In this document: positions 53,114 through 61,308 of the stretch, in pieces
Numbering within the stretch: position 1 is the stretch's first letter
Layout of the letters: the number at the start of each line of letters is the position of its first letter
DNA from: Pseudoalteromonas rubra
GTDB lineage: Bacteria; Pseudomonadota; Gammaproteobacteria; Enterobacterales; Alteromonadaceae
Assembly (NCBI RefSeq): GCF_000238295.3
Contig: NZ_AHCD03000037.1
Coordinates: 14,531 to 78,530, forward strand
DNA: 64,000 nt
Reading direction: 5' to 3'
Notes under the pieces: model-generated
What the model was told of the DNA's origin: nothing
The model's database searches: none
The model's input: the letters and a program-made list of their open reading frames with translations, nothing else
Made by a program: the position numbers and the translations under genes

Positions 53114-53956
53114 ATGATAATTAAGCGACAACTTCTTATTCTGCTATGCGGCATGCTGAGCCTTGCGTGCGCCCAGGCAGACACACCCAGTGCGACCGAG
53201 CAACCGCATATGACGACTTTCCAATACCCGCACGGCGCACGTAATGCGGTTAGTCTGACCTTTGATGATGCCAGAGAGAGTCAACTCGACGCGGGTATCC
53301 CCATTCTTGAACAACACGGGATCAAAGCGACTTTTTACGTGATGCCAGAACCAGTAGGGGCACGCCTTAAGGACTGGCGTAAGGTGGTGAAAATGGGTCA
53401 TGAGCTGGGCAATCACACGTTGTCTCATTTGTGCACCGGTAACTTCGACTGGCTGAGAGCACAGAATAAGGGGCTGGAGCAGGTTAATCTTGCCTGGTTG
53501 GAGCAGGACATTCTGACCACCAATCAGTATCTGAAAACCCAACTGGGTGTTGAGCCTAAGAGCTTTGCCTATCCATGTGGCAATACCTTTGTTGGCCGGG
53601 GCGCACTGGTAAAAAGTTACGTCCCGTTGATTGCCCGGCATTTTGAGACTGGCCGCACCTGGCTGGATGAAACCGCAAACAATCCGGCTTATACCGATTT
53701 CGCTCAGCTCACCGGCATAAAAATGGACGGATTGACCTTTGAGGAGCTAAAAGCAACCCTCGAAGGGCTGCGGGAAGACAACAAATGGATCATCCTGGCA
53801 GGGCACGAGGTGGGCAAAAAAGGCCTTTACAGTGTCGATGCCAGGGTGCTGTCACAATTAATTCAATATTTAAATACGCCTGAAAACGGTTACTGGGTGG
53901 ATACCGTCGAACAAGTCGCCAGTTACATAAAAATGCACCGTAAGGAACCCGAGTAG
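53114..53956 (+). CDS. Exported polysaccharide deacetylase (NodB fold, CE4)
   Basis: A 280-residue exported deacetylase. The signal peptide covers the first 22 or so residues (LILLCGMLSLACAQA). Cleavage after AQA is most likely, but SLAC also resembles a lipobox weakly. Motif 1 is SLTFDDARES with the catalytic and metal Asp pair. Motif 2 is GHELGNHTLSHLC with the HxxxH zinc ligands. Then come FAYPCGN and RGALVKSYVPLIARHF. The usual C-terminal motif is ILAGHEVG. Substrate could be a chitin-type, peptidoglycan or exopolysaccharide N-acetyl group. It stands alone before the spc operon. Confidence 0.88.
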   Translation: MIIKRQLLILLCGMLSLACAQADTPSATEQPHMTTFQYPHGARNAVSLTFDDARESQLDAGIPILEQHGIKATFYVMPEPVGARLKDWRKVVKMGHELGNHTLSHLCTGNFDWLRAQNKGLEQVNLAWLEQDILTTNQYLKTQLGVEPKSFAYPCGNTFVGRGALVKSYVPLIARHFETGRTWLDETANNPAYTDFAQLTGIKMDGLTFEELKATLEGLREDNKWIILAGHEVGKKGLYSVDARVLSQLIQYLNTPENGYWVDTVEQVASYIKMHRKEPE

Positions 53957-54256
53957 TCTGTTTTTTGTTCACAGATAAGAGGTTATGCAGATTGCCTTTG
54001 CAATCGTTTTGCATAATTAGTTTGGTAGTGTGACTTGTGAAGATTTGGTTTGTCCCCATATCCCTGTTTTACAGCAAGTTCGGCACAGCTGCGTACTCAA
54101 ATTAATTAAAAATTGAACTATCTTTAGTGCTGCTTTGCTGTTACAATTGCCCGCCCTTGAAGCACGACACGTTCGTAATTTGAGTGGAAATTAATCTAAA
54201 TGCTTGGGTTTTAAACAAAATCTAGGCGTGTTGTAATTACACCGGAGCTCATCAAG
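53957..54256 (+). promoter_or_regulatory. Intergenic region with deacetylase terminator and spc operon promoter
   Basis: At 53990-54010 a small hairpin (GATTGC, CTTT, GCAATC) followed by GTTTT may end the deacetylase transcript. At 54139-54147 TGTTACAAT forms an extended -10 element. It is followed by the GC-rich discriminator GCCCGCCC, typical of stringently controlled ribosomal promoters. I could not fix a good -35. The resulting leader of about 100 bases ends in CCGGAG before rplN. No gene in this stretch. Confidence 0.55.
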
Positions 54257-54625
54257 ATGATCCAAATGCAAACTCAGCTGGACGTTGCTGATAACAGCGG
54301 CGCTCGCAAAGTGCAGTGTATTAAAGTCTTAGGTGGTTCGCACCGTCGCTACGCAGCGGTTGGCGACATCATTAAAGTTTCTGTTAAAGAAGCGATTCCT
54401 CGCGGTAAAGTGAAGAAAGGTGATGTTAAAAACGCAGTAGTTGTGCGCACCAAAAAAGGCGTTCGTCGTCCAGACGGTTCTTTGATCCGTTTCGACAGTA
54501 ATGCTGCTGTTATCCTTAACGATAGCCTACAGCCGATCGGAACTCGTATCTTCGGCCCTGTGACTCGTGAACTACGTAACGAAAAGTTCATGAAGATCGT
54601 TTCACTAGCACCAGAAGTACTATAA
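54257..54625 (+). CDS. rplN: 50S ribosomal protein L14
   Basis: 122 residues, starting MIQMQTQLDVADNSGARK, the universal L14 opening that contacts 23S rRNA and L19. Full length. It is the first gene of the spc operon here. The usual upstream neighbour rpsQ of the S10 operon is not present, and a polysaccharide deacetylase gene lies there instead. Confidence 0.98.
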   Translation: MIQMQTQLDVADNSGARKVQCIKVLGGSHRRYAAVGDIIKVSVKEAIPRGKVKKGDVKNAVVVRTKKGVRRPDGSLIRFDSNAAVILNDSLQPIGTRIFGPVTRELRNEKFMKIVSLAPEVL

Positions 54626-54635
54626 GGAGTCGATC

Positions 54636-54950
54636 ATGGCAGCAAAAATCCGTCGTGATGACGAAGTAATCGTACTAGCCGGTAAAGACAAAGGTAAGCG
54701 CGGTAAAGTGCTTTCACTTGTAACTGAAACTGGTCGAGTATTTGTCGAAGGCATCAATATCATCAAAAAGCACCAGAAGCCTGTACCACAACTACAGCAA
54801 GCTGGCGGCATTGTTGAGAAAGAAGCGTCTATCGACGTATCTAATGTCGCGATCTTTAATGCCGAAACTGGCAAAGCAGATCGTGTAGGTTTTAGATTTG
54901 AAGACGGTAAAAAAGTCCGTTTCTTCAAGTCTACTGGTAAAACTATCTAA
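54636..54950 (+). CDS. rplX: 50S ribosomal protein L24
   Basis: 104 residues with the KOW motif region DEVIVLAGKDKGKRGKVLS near the start. An assembly initiator protein of the large subunit. AAGGAG precedes the ATG. Follows rplN by 10 bases. Confidence 0.98.
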   Translation: MAAKIRRDDEVIVLAGKDKGKRGKVLSLVTETGRVFVEGINIIKKHQKPVPQLQQAGGIVEKEASIDVSNVAIFNAETGKADRVGFRFEDGKKVRFFKSTGKTI

Positions 54951-54965
54951 TAGTTGGAGTAGACG

Positions 54966-55505
54966 ATGGCGAAACTGCATGAAGTGTACAAAGACAAAGT
55001 AGTAAAAGAACTTTTCGAAAAGTTCGGTTACAGCTCTGTCATGCAAGTCCCTCAGATCGAAAAGATCACACTAAACATGGGTGTGGGCGAAGCCCTAGCT
55101 GACAAGAAAATTCTAGAGAATGCAGTAGCAGACCTGGAAGCTATCTCTGGTCAGAAGCCTCTGGTAACTAAAGCACGCAAATCTGTTGCTGGCTTTAAGA
55201 TCCGTGAAGGTTACCCAATTGGCTGTAAAGTAACCCTACGCGGCGAGCGTATGTGGGATTTCCTAGAGCGTCTAGTCTCTATCGCGATGCCACGTATTCG
55301 TGACTTCCGCGGTGTTAGCGCAAAGTCTTTCGACGGTCGCGGTAACTATTCTATGGGCGTACGTGAGCAAATCATCTTCCCAGAAATCGATTATGATAAA
55401 GTCGACCGTGTTCGCGGTATGGACATCACAATCACTACTTCTGCGAAAACAGATGACGAAGGCCGTGCGTTGTTAGAAGCGTTCAACTTCCCATTCAAAA
55501 AGTAA
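54966..55505 (+). CDS. rplE: 50S ribosomal protein L5
   Basis: 179 residues. PQIEKITLNMGVGEA and MWDFLERLVSIAMPRIRDFRG are family signatures. Binds 5S rRNA in the central protuberance. In E. coli, S8 represses this operon by binding near the start of the L5 message. I did not attempt to fold the equivalent here. Confidence 0.98.
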   Translation: MAKLHEVYKDKVVKELFEKFGYSSVMQVPQIEKITLNMGVGEALADKKILENAVADLEAISGQKPLVTKARKSVAGFKIREGYPIGCKVTLRGERMWDFLERLVSIAMPRIRDFRGVSAKSFDGRGNYSMGVREQIIFPEIDYDKVDRVRGMDITITTSAKTDDEGRALLEAFNFPFKK

Positions 55506-55515
55506 GGGTAGGGTT

Positions 55516-55821
55516 ATGGCAAAGAATTCAATGAAAGCACGTGACGTAAAACGTGCTAAATTAGTTGCTCAGTATGCTGAAAAGCGTGCTGCGTTAAAAG
55601 CTATCATCAGCGATGTTAACGCATCTGATGATGAGCGTTGGGATGCAGTGTTAAAGCTACAGTCTTTACCACGCGATTCTAGCCCTTCACGTCAACGTAA
55701 TCGTTGTAACATCACGGGCCGCCCACATGGTTACCTTCGCAAGTTCGGCATGAGCCGTATCAAAGTTCGCGAAGCTGCTATGCGCGGTGAAATTCCTGGC
55801 CTTAAAAAGGCTAGTTGGTAA
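55516..55821 (+). CDS. rpsN: 30S ribosomal protein S14
   Basis: 101 residues, ending RGEIPGLKKASW. This is the long, zinc-independent form: the CxxC pairs of the short form are lacking and RNRCNITGRPHG is present. 10 bases after rplE. Confidence 0.98.
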   Translation: MAKNSMKARDVKRAKLVAQYAEKRAALKAIISDVNASDDERWDAVLKLQSLPRDSSPSRQRNRCNITGRPHGYLRKFGMSRIKVREAAMRGEIPGLKKASW

Positions 55822-55841
55822 TAGAATCACGGGAGTAAGAC

Positions 55842-56234
55842 ATGAGCTTGCAAGATCCAATTGCGGATTTGTTTACACGCATCCGTAACGGTCAGACTGC
55901 GAAGAAGGTATCTGTAACTATGCCAACTTCAAAGCTGAAAGTAGCTATTGCTAAGGTACTAAAAGACGAAGGTTACATCGGTGACTTCGCAGTATCTGGT
56001 GACGTTAAAGCAGAATTGACTATCGAACTTAAGTACTTCGAAGGCAAAGCTGTTATCGAAAACATCCAGCGTGTTAGCCGCCCTGGTCTACGTATCTATA
56101 AGAGACGTGACGAATTACCAAAGGTAATGGGTGGTCTAGGTATCGCTATCGTATCAACTTCTAAAGGCCTGATGACAGACCGCGCTGCGCGTAACGCTGG
56201 TGTTGGTGGTGAAATCATTGGCTTTGTAGCTTAA
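55842..56234 (+). CDS. rpsH: 30S ribosomal protein S8
   Basis: 130 residues, MSLQDPIADLFTRIRNGQ at the start and GLGIAIVSTSKGLMTDR near the end. Binds the central domain of 16S rRNA and is the known autogenous repressor of the spc operon in E. coli. Confidence 0.98.
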   Translation: MSLQDPIADLFTRIRNGQTAKKVSVTMPTSKLKVAIAKVLKDEGYIGDFAVSGDVKAELTIELKYFEGKAVIENIQRVSRPGLRIYKRRDELPKVMGGLGIAIVSTSKGLMTDRAARNAGVGGEIIGFVA

Positions 56235-56247
56235 TCGGAGGGGAACT

Positions 56248-56778
56248 ATGTCTCGTATAGCGAAGGCTCCTATTACTGTTCCTGCCGGTGTTGAAGTTAC
56301 AGTTAACGGCCAGGACATCAAAGTTAAAGGCAAAAACGGTGAATTAACGCGCACTATCAATGCAGCGGTTGAAGTTTCACTTAACGACAACGTTATCACT
56401 ACAACTCCACGTGAAGTTGCTAACGCTTGGGCTCAAGCGGGTACTGCACGTGCGTTGATCAATAACATGATCATCGGTGCTAACGAAGGTTTTGAGAAGA
56501 AACTACAACTAGTAGGTGTTGGTTACCGTGCAGCAGTTAAGGGTAAAGTATTAGACTTGACTCTTGGCTTCTCTCACCCAGTGAACTTCGAGATCCCAGC
56601 GGGTATCACTATCGAAGCTCCAAGCCAAACTGAAATTGTTGTTAAGGGCGCAGACAAGCAGCTGGTTGGTCAAACTGCTGCGAACATTCGTTCATACCGT
56701 GAGCCAGAGCCTTATAAAGGTAAAGGTGTACGTTATGCTGACGAATACGTGCGTCGTAAAGAGGCTAAGAAGAAGTAA
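56248..56778 (+). CDS. rplF: 50S ribosomal protein L6
   Basis: 176 residues, MSRIAKAPITVPAGVEV at the start. The two similar L6 domains and the C-terminal PEPYKGKGVRYADE signature are present. Located near the factor-binding site. GGAGGGG precedes the ATG. Confidence 0.98.
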   Translation: MSRIAKAPITVPAGVEVTVNGQDIKVKGKNGELTRTINAAVEVSLNDNVITTTPREVANAWAQAGTARALINNMIIGANEGFEKKLQLVGVGYRAAVKGKVLDLTLGFSHPVNFEIPAGITIEAPSQTEIVVKGADKQLVGQTAANIRSYREPEPYKGKGVRYADEYVRRKEAKKK

Positions 56779-56787
56779 GGTAAGACG

Positions 56788-57138
56788 ATGGATAAGAAAA
56801 CAGCTCGTCTACGTCGTGCTAAGCGCACTCGTAGAAATATTATCGAACAGGGCACAACTCGCCTTGTTATCCACCGCACGCCACGTCACATTTACGCTCA
56901 AGTGATCAACACTGAGGGTAGTGTACTGGCTGCTGCTTCTACTGTTGAAAAAGCAATTGCTGAAACAGTTAAAGGCACAGGCAACATCGAAGCGGCTCAA
57001 GCAGTTGGTAAAGCAATCGCTGAGCGCGTAGCTGACAAAGGCGTTGAAAAAATCGCTTTTGATCGCAGTGGCTTTAAATATCACGGCCGTGTGAAGGCGC
57101 TTGCTGATGCAGCGCGTGAAGCCGGTCTGCAATTCTAG
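56788..57138 (+). CDS. rplR: 50S ribosomal protein L18
   Basis: 116 residues with the basic start MDKKTARLRRAKRTRR and the signature FDRSGFKYHGRVKALADAAREAGL at the end. Partner of L5 on 5S rRNA. Nine bases after rplF. Confidence 0.98.
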   Translation: MDKKTARLRRAKRTRRNIIEQGTTRLVIHRTPRHIYAQVINTEGSVLAAASTVEKAIAETVKGTGNIEAAQAVGKAIAERVADKGVEKIAFDRSGFKYHGRVKALADAAREAGLQF

Positions 57139-57147
57139 GAGTAGACA

Positions 57148-57654
57148 ATGGCTAACGTAGAAGCAAAAGCACAACAGCCTGAATTGGCTGAAAAGCTAAT
57201 CGCGGTAAACCGTGTGTCTAAAGTAGTTAAAGGTGGTCGTATCTTTAGCTTCACAGCACTGACTGTAGTTGGTGACGGCGCAGGTAAAGTAGGTTTCGGT
57301 TACGGTAAAGCACGTGAAGTTCCAGCTGCTATTCAAAAAGCAATGGAAAAAGCACGTCGTAACATGATCTCAGTAGACCTTAACGGTCATACTTTGCAGC
57401 ACCCTATCAAGGGTCGCCATGCTGGTTCTAAAGTATACATGCAGCCTGCATCAGAAGGTACAGGTATCATCGCCGGTGGTGCGATGCGTGCAGTACTAGA
57501 AGTTGCTGGTGTACAGAACGTACTTTCAAAAGCATACGGTTCTACTAACCCGATCAACATCGTTCGTGCAACAGTTTCAGCTCTAGAGAACATGAATTCT
57601 CCAGAGGGTATTGCTGCTAAACGTGGTCTTAGCGTTGACGAAATTTTGGGGTAA
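57148..57654 (+). CDS. rpsE: 30S ribosomal protein S5
   Basis: 168 residues. GGRIFSFTALTVVGDGAGKVG covers the double-stranded-RNA-binding part, and GTGIIAGGAMRAVLEVAG is in the C-terminal domain. Contributes to decoding accuracy. Six bases before rpmD. Confidence 0.98.
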   Translation: MANVEAKAQQPELAEKLIAVNRVSKVVKGGRIFSFTALTVVGDGAGKVGFGYGKAREVPAAIQKAMEKARRNMISVDLNGHTLQHPIKGRHAGSKVYMQPASEGTGIIAGGAMRAVLEVAGVQNVLSKAYGSTNPINIVRATVSALENMNSPEGIAAKRGLSVDEILG

Positions 57655-57660
57655 GACACC

Positions 57661-57840
57661 ATGGCAAACACAGTAAAAGTAACTCAAGTACGTAGCTCAA
57701 TCGGTCGTTTACCGAAGCATAAAGCTACATTACGTGGCCTTGGTTTACGTCGTATCAACCACACTGTTGAGCTAGAAGATACGCCAGCAGTTCGCGGTAT
57801 GATCAACCAAGTTTCTTACATGGTTAAGGTAGAGGGTTAA
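57661..57840 (+). CDS. rpmD: 50S ribosomal protein L30
   Basis: 59 residues, ATG at 57661, starting MANTVKVTQVRSSIGRLP, with ATLRGLGLRRINHTVE in the centre and ending MVKVEG. The normal bacterial length. Stop and next start are separated by 4 bases. Confidence 0.97.
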   Translation: MANTVKVTQVRSSIGRLPKHKATLRGLGLRRINHTVELEDTPAVRGMINQVSYMVKVEG

Positions 57841-57844
57841 TTCG

Positions 57845-58279
57845 ATGCATTTGAATACACTTTCACCTGCTGCTGGTGCAAAGACAGCTGGTAAGCGTGT
57901 TGGCCGTGGTATCGGTTCTGGTCTTGGTAAGACTGGTGGTCGTGGTCACAAAGGTCAAAAATCACGCTCAGGCGGTAAAGTACGCGTTGGTTTCGAAGGC
58001 GGTCAAATGCCTATGCAACGTCGTCTGCCTAAGTTCGGTTTCACTTCTCGCAAATCTCTAGTATCTGCTGAAGTAAACCTGTACGAAATCGCTAAAGTTG
58101 AAGGCGATACGGTAGACGTAAGCGCGTTACAAGCAGCTGGTATTGTTAAAAAGAACATCCAGTTCGTAAAAGTTGTTAAATCTGGCGAAGTTTCACGCGC
58201 AGTTACCGTTAAAGGCATTAAAGTGTCTAAAGGTGCTCGCGAAGCTATCGAAGCTGCCGGAGGCAAGGTAGAAGACTAA
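57845..58279 (+). CDS. rplO: 50S ribosomal protein L15
   Basis: 144 residues. The Gly/Arg-rich start GKRVGRGIGSGLGKTGGRGHKGQ and FEGGQMPMQRRLPKFGF are diagnostic. The globular C-terminal domain is complete. Precedes secY by 11 bases. Confidence 0.98.
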   Translation: MHLNTLSPAAGAKTAGKRVGRGIGSGLGKTGGRGHKGQKSRSGGKVRVGFEGGQMPMQRRLPKFGFTSRKSLVSAEVNLYEIAKVEGDTVDVSALQAAGIVKKNIQFVKVVKSGEVSRAVTVKGIKVSKGAREAIEAAGGKVED

Positions 58280-58290
58280 GGAAGTACACT

Positions 58291-59619
58291 ATGGCTAAAC
58301 CAGGTCAAGATATGCAAAGCGCACAGAGTGGGCTAGCGGAACTGAAGCGCCGACTACTGTTTGTATTGGGTGCTATCATTATTTACCGTTTAGGTTCGTT
58401 CGTGCCGATCCCTGGGATTGATGCCGCCGTACTTGCCGAATTCTTCGAGCAACAAAAGGGCACCATTGTTGAAATGTTCAACATGTTCAGCGGTGGTGCG
58501 CTTGAGCGTGCCTCGGTACTCGCGCTGGGTATTATGCCCTATATCTCAGCTTCAATTATTATGCAGCTATTAACGCACATACATCCTGCGATGATAGAGC
58601 TTAAGAAAGAAGGTGAGCAAGGTCGTAAGAAGATCAGTCAGTACACGCGTTATGGTACGCTTGTGCTTGCTACATTCCAGTCTATCGGTATTGCTACTAA
58701 CCTTCCTAATATGATGGATGGGTTGGTCGTAAATCCTGGTTTCGGTTTCTACTTCACCGCTGTGGTGAGTTTAGTAACCGGTACTATGTTCCTGATGTGG
58801 CTGGGCGAACAAATCACAGAGCGTGGTATTGGTAACGGTATCTCTGTTCTGATATTTGTTGGTATTGTAGCTAACCTGCCGTCTGCAATCGGTTCGACAG
58901 CAGAAATGGCGCGTCAAGGTGATCTGAACGTATTAGCTTTGGTTGTAATTTCGGTAATCGTATTCGCCGTTACTTATTTGGTAGTGTTCTTTGAGCGTGG
59001 TCAACGTCGTATCGTTGTTAACTACGCAAAACGTCAGCAAGGTCGTCAGGTCTTCGCAGCGCAGAGCACGCATTTACCATTGAAAGTTAACATGGCGGGT
59101 GTTATTCCACCAATCTTTGCTAGCAGCATCATTTTGTTCCCTGGTACAATTGCAAGCTGGTTCGGTCAAGGTGAAGGTCCAGTTGCTGACTTCTTACAAG
59201 CTGTCTCTGCAGTGTTGACTCCTGGTCAACCTCTGTACGCGATGGTACTTGCAGCAGCGATTATCTTCTTCTGCTTCTTCTACACTGCGTTGGTATTTAA
59301 CCCGCGTGAGACAGCAGACAACCTGAAGAAATCTGGCGCATTTATTCCAGGCATTCGCCCAGGTGAGCAGACATCTAAATACATTGATAAAGTAATGACA
59401 CGCCTGACTTTGGCCGGTGCGTTGTATATTACCTTTATCTGTCTGGTGCCCGAGTTTATGACCATGGCGTGGCAAACGCCGTTCTACTTCGGCGGTACAT
59501 CAATTTTGATTATCGTTGTGGTTATCATGGACTTTATGGCACAAGTACAGACCCATCTGATGTCTCATCAGTATGATTCTGTGCTGAAAAAAGCGAACCT
59601 TAAAGGCTACGGCCGCTAA
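58291..59619 (+). CDS. secY: Protein translocase subunit SecY
   Basis: 442 residues, ten membrane segments, forming the channel of the Sec translocon with SecE and SecG. Segments such as RLGSFVPIPGIDAAVLAEFF, ALGIMPYISASIIMQLL (TM2) and RQQGRQVFAAQSTHLPLKVNMAGVIPPIF, read in parts, match SecY closely, as does the C-terminal loop NLKKSGAFIPGIRPGEQT. Full length, as in E. coli (443). Confidence 0.98.
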   Translation: MAKPGQDMQSAQSGLAELKRRLLFVLGAIIIYRLGSFVPIPGIDAAVLAEFFEQQKGTIVEMFNMFSGGALERASVLALGIMPYISASIIMQLLTHIHPAMIELKKEGEQGRKKISQYTRYGTLVLATFQSIGIATNLPNMMDGLVVNPGFGFYFTAVVSLVTGTMFLMWLGEQITERGIGNGISVLIFVGIVANLPSAIGSTAEMARQGDLNVLALVVISVIVFAVTYLVVFFERGQRRIVVNYAKRQQGRQVFAAQSTHLPLKVNMAGVIPPIFASSIILFPGTIASWFGQGEGPVADFLQAVSAVLTPGQPLYAMVLAAAIIFFCFFYTALVFNPRETADNLKKSGAFIPGIRPGEQTSKYIDKVMTRLTLAGALYITFICLVPEFMTMAWQTPFYFGGTSILIIVVVIMDFMAQVQTHLMSHQYDSVLKKANLKGYGR

Positions 59620-59641
59620 GGTCTGTTTACGGAGTTGAGTA

Positions 59642-59755
59642 ATGAAAGTACGTGCTTCCGTTAAGAAAATCTGCCGTAACTGTAAAGTTATCAAACGTGC
59701 CGGTGTGGTACGCGTGATCTGCAGTGAGCCTAAGCACAAGCAAAGGCAAGGCTAA
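59642..59755 (+). CDS. rpmJ: 50S ribosomal protein L36
   Basis: 37 residues, starting MKVRASVKKICRNCKV and ending PKHKQRQG. This is the C+ (zinc-binding) type, with Cys at CRNC, a further Cys in VICS and a His in PKHK. GGAG stands before the ATG. Last gene of the spc part, followed by a hairpin. Confidence 0.96.
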   Translation: MKVRASVKKICRNCKVIKRAGVVRVICSEPKHKQRQG

Positions 59756-59769
59756 GAAATCTAGTCGTG

Positions 59770-59794
59770 CAGGCTAAGTAGTTTACTTAGCCTG
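59770..59794 (+). terminator. Hairpin between rpmJ and rpsM
   Basis: Ten-base stem CAGGCTAAGT/ACTTAGCCTG with a five-base loop and only TTTC behind. A weak terminator or processing site at the spc/alpha boundary. Confidence 0.55.
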
Positions 59795-59884
59795 TTTCAT
59801 TGGTAAAACCTGAATGTCGGTTGGGTATCCTATACGGGCTTTCCAGCAAGATGATAATCAGGTTTATTTATAGGAGATATGTTA

Positions 59885-60241
59885 GTGGCCCGTATCGCAG
59901 GCATTAACGTTCCTGATCATAAGCATGCTGTTATCGGTTTAACAAGCATCTATGGTGTAGGTAAAACTCGCGCTAAGGCTATCTTAGCTGCGACAGGTAT
60001 CGCTGAAACTACTAAAATCGGCGATTTAAACGACGAAACTCTTGACATCCTTCGTGAAGAAGTTGGCAAGTACACTGTTGAAGGTGATCTTCGTCGTGAA
60101 GTTACACTAAACATCAAGCGTCTTATGGACCTTGGTTGTTTCCGTGGCTTACGTCACCGTCGTTCGCTTCCACTACGTGGTCAGCGTACTAAGACTAACG
60201 CGCGTACTCGTAAGGGTCCTCGCAAGCCTATCAAGAAATAA
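59885..60241 (+). CDS. rpsM: 30S ribosomal protein S13
   Basis: 118 residues from a GTG start at 59885, giving VARIAGINVPDHKHAVIGL (first residue read as Met). An ATG at 59879 is in frame, but AGGAG (59872-59876) is only 2 bases from it and 8 bases from the GTG. The GTG also gives exactly the E. coli length. SIYGVGKTRAKAIL and GLRHRRSLPLRGQRTKTNARTRKGP are diagnostic. First gene of the alpha operon. Confidence 0.96.
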   Translation: MARIAGINVPDHKHAVIGLTSIYGVGKTRAKAILAATGIAETTKIGDLNDETLDILREEVGKYTVEGDLRREVTLNIKRLMDLGCFRGLRHRRSLPLRGQRTKTNARTRKGPRKPIKK

Positions 60242-60254
60242 GGTGGGGTAAGTT

Positions 60255-60641
60255 ATGGCAAAAGCACCAATTCGTCGTAAAAAGGTCAAAAAGCAGGTTG
60301 TTGACGGCATGGCTCACGTTCATGCATCTTTCAACAACACGATTGTGACCATCACTGACCGTCAAGGCAATGCTCTTTCTTGGGCGACTGCAGGTGGTTC
60401 AGGTTTCCGTGGTTCTCGTAAGTCTACTCCTTTCGCTGCACAGGTTGCTGCAGAGCGTGCAGGTACTGCTGCTCAAGAGTACGGTCTTAAGAACCTAGAA
60501 GTATTCATCAAAGGTCCAGGTCCAGGCCGTGAGTCTGCTGTTCGTGCATTGAATGCTGCTGGTTTCCGTATCACAAACATCACTGACGTGACGCCAATCC
60601 CACATAATGGTTGTCGTCCACCGAAGAAACGTCGCGTATAA
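60255..60641 (+). CDS. rpsK: 30S ribosomal protein S11
   Basis: 128 residues. GMAHVHASFNNTIVTITDRQGN and the C-terminal TNITDVTPIPHNGCRPPKKRRV are universal S11 features. Part of the mRNA exit/platform region. 13 bases after rpsM. Confidence 0.98.
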   Translation: MAKAPIRRKKVKKQVVDGMAHVHASFNNTIVTITDRQGNALSWATAGGSGFRGSRKSTPFAAQVAAERAGTAAQEYGLKNLEVFIKGPGPGRESAVRALNAAGFRITNITDVTPIPHNGCRPPKKRRV

Positions 60642-60663
60642 TTAATAGGTTAGGAGAAAGAAC

Positions 60664-61284
60664 ATGGCAAGATATTTGGGCCCTAAGCTCAAGCTGAGTC
60701 GTCGTGAAGGTACTGACCTGTTCCTTAAAAGCGGCGTAAGAGCAATTGACTCTAAGTGTAAACTAGAAACAGCACCTGGTCAGCACGGCGCACGTAAAGG
60801 TCGTCTATCTGACTACGGTCTACAGCTACGTGAAAAGCAAAAAGTTCGTCGTATCTACGGTGTACTTGAAAAGCAATTCCGTAACTACTACAAAGAAGCT
60901 GCTCGCCTTAAAGGCAACACAGGTGAAAACCTGCTTCAGCTTCTAGAGCAACGTCTAGACAATGTTGTATATCGCATGGGTTTTGCAAGCACACGTGCTG
61001 AAGCACGTCAGCTAGTAAGCCACAAAGCGATTATGGTTAATGGTCGTGTTGTTAATATTCCTTCTTTCGTAGTTACTCCAGAAGACGTGGTAGTAATTCG
61101 CGAGAAGTCTAAAAAGCAAGCGCGTATCATCGCTGCTCTAGAGTTGGCTGAGCAACGCGAAAAGCCAACTTGGGTTGAAGTTGACGGTTCAAAAATGGAA
61201 GGTACTTTCAAGCGCCTACCAGAGCGTTCTGATCTGTCTGCGGACATTAACGAACAACTAATCGTCGAACTTTACTCGAAGTAA
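60664..61284 (+). CDS. rpsD: 30S ribosomal protein S4
   Basis: 206 residues, starting MARYLGPKLKLSRREGTDLF, with the S4 RNA-binding domain RLDNVVYRMGFASTRAEARQLVSHKAI. Primary 16S rRNA binder. In E. coli it represses the alpha operon by binding the rpsM leader. Zn-binding Cys of the C+ type are absent. Confidence 0.98.
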   Translation: MARYLGPKLKLSRREGTDLFLKSGVRAIDSKCKLETAPGQHGARKGRLSDYGLQLREKQKVRRIYGVLEKQFRNYYKEAARLKGNTGENLLQLLEQRLDNVVYRMGFASTRAEARQLVSHKAIMVNGRVVNIPSFVVTPEDVVVIREKSKKQARIIAALELAEQREKPTWVEVDGSKMEGTFKRLPERSDLSADINEQLIVELYSK

Positions 61285-61308
61285 AGTTAAGAGTTAAGAG
61301 AGGATAAA

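Noticed and set aside
59740..59795. Frame-shifted extension of L36 (KGKAKKSSRAG) past its stop
   Set aside because: The standard L36 end PKHKQRQG is complete, and the extra frame needs a shift at no typical slippery site.
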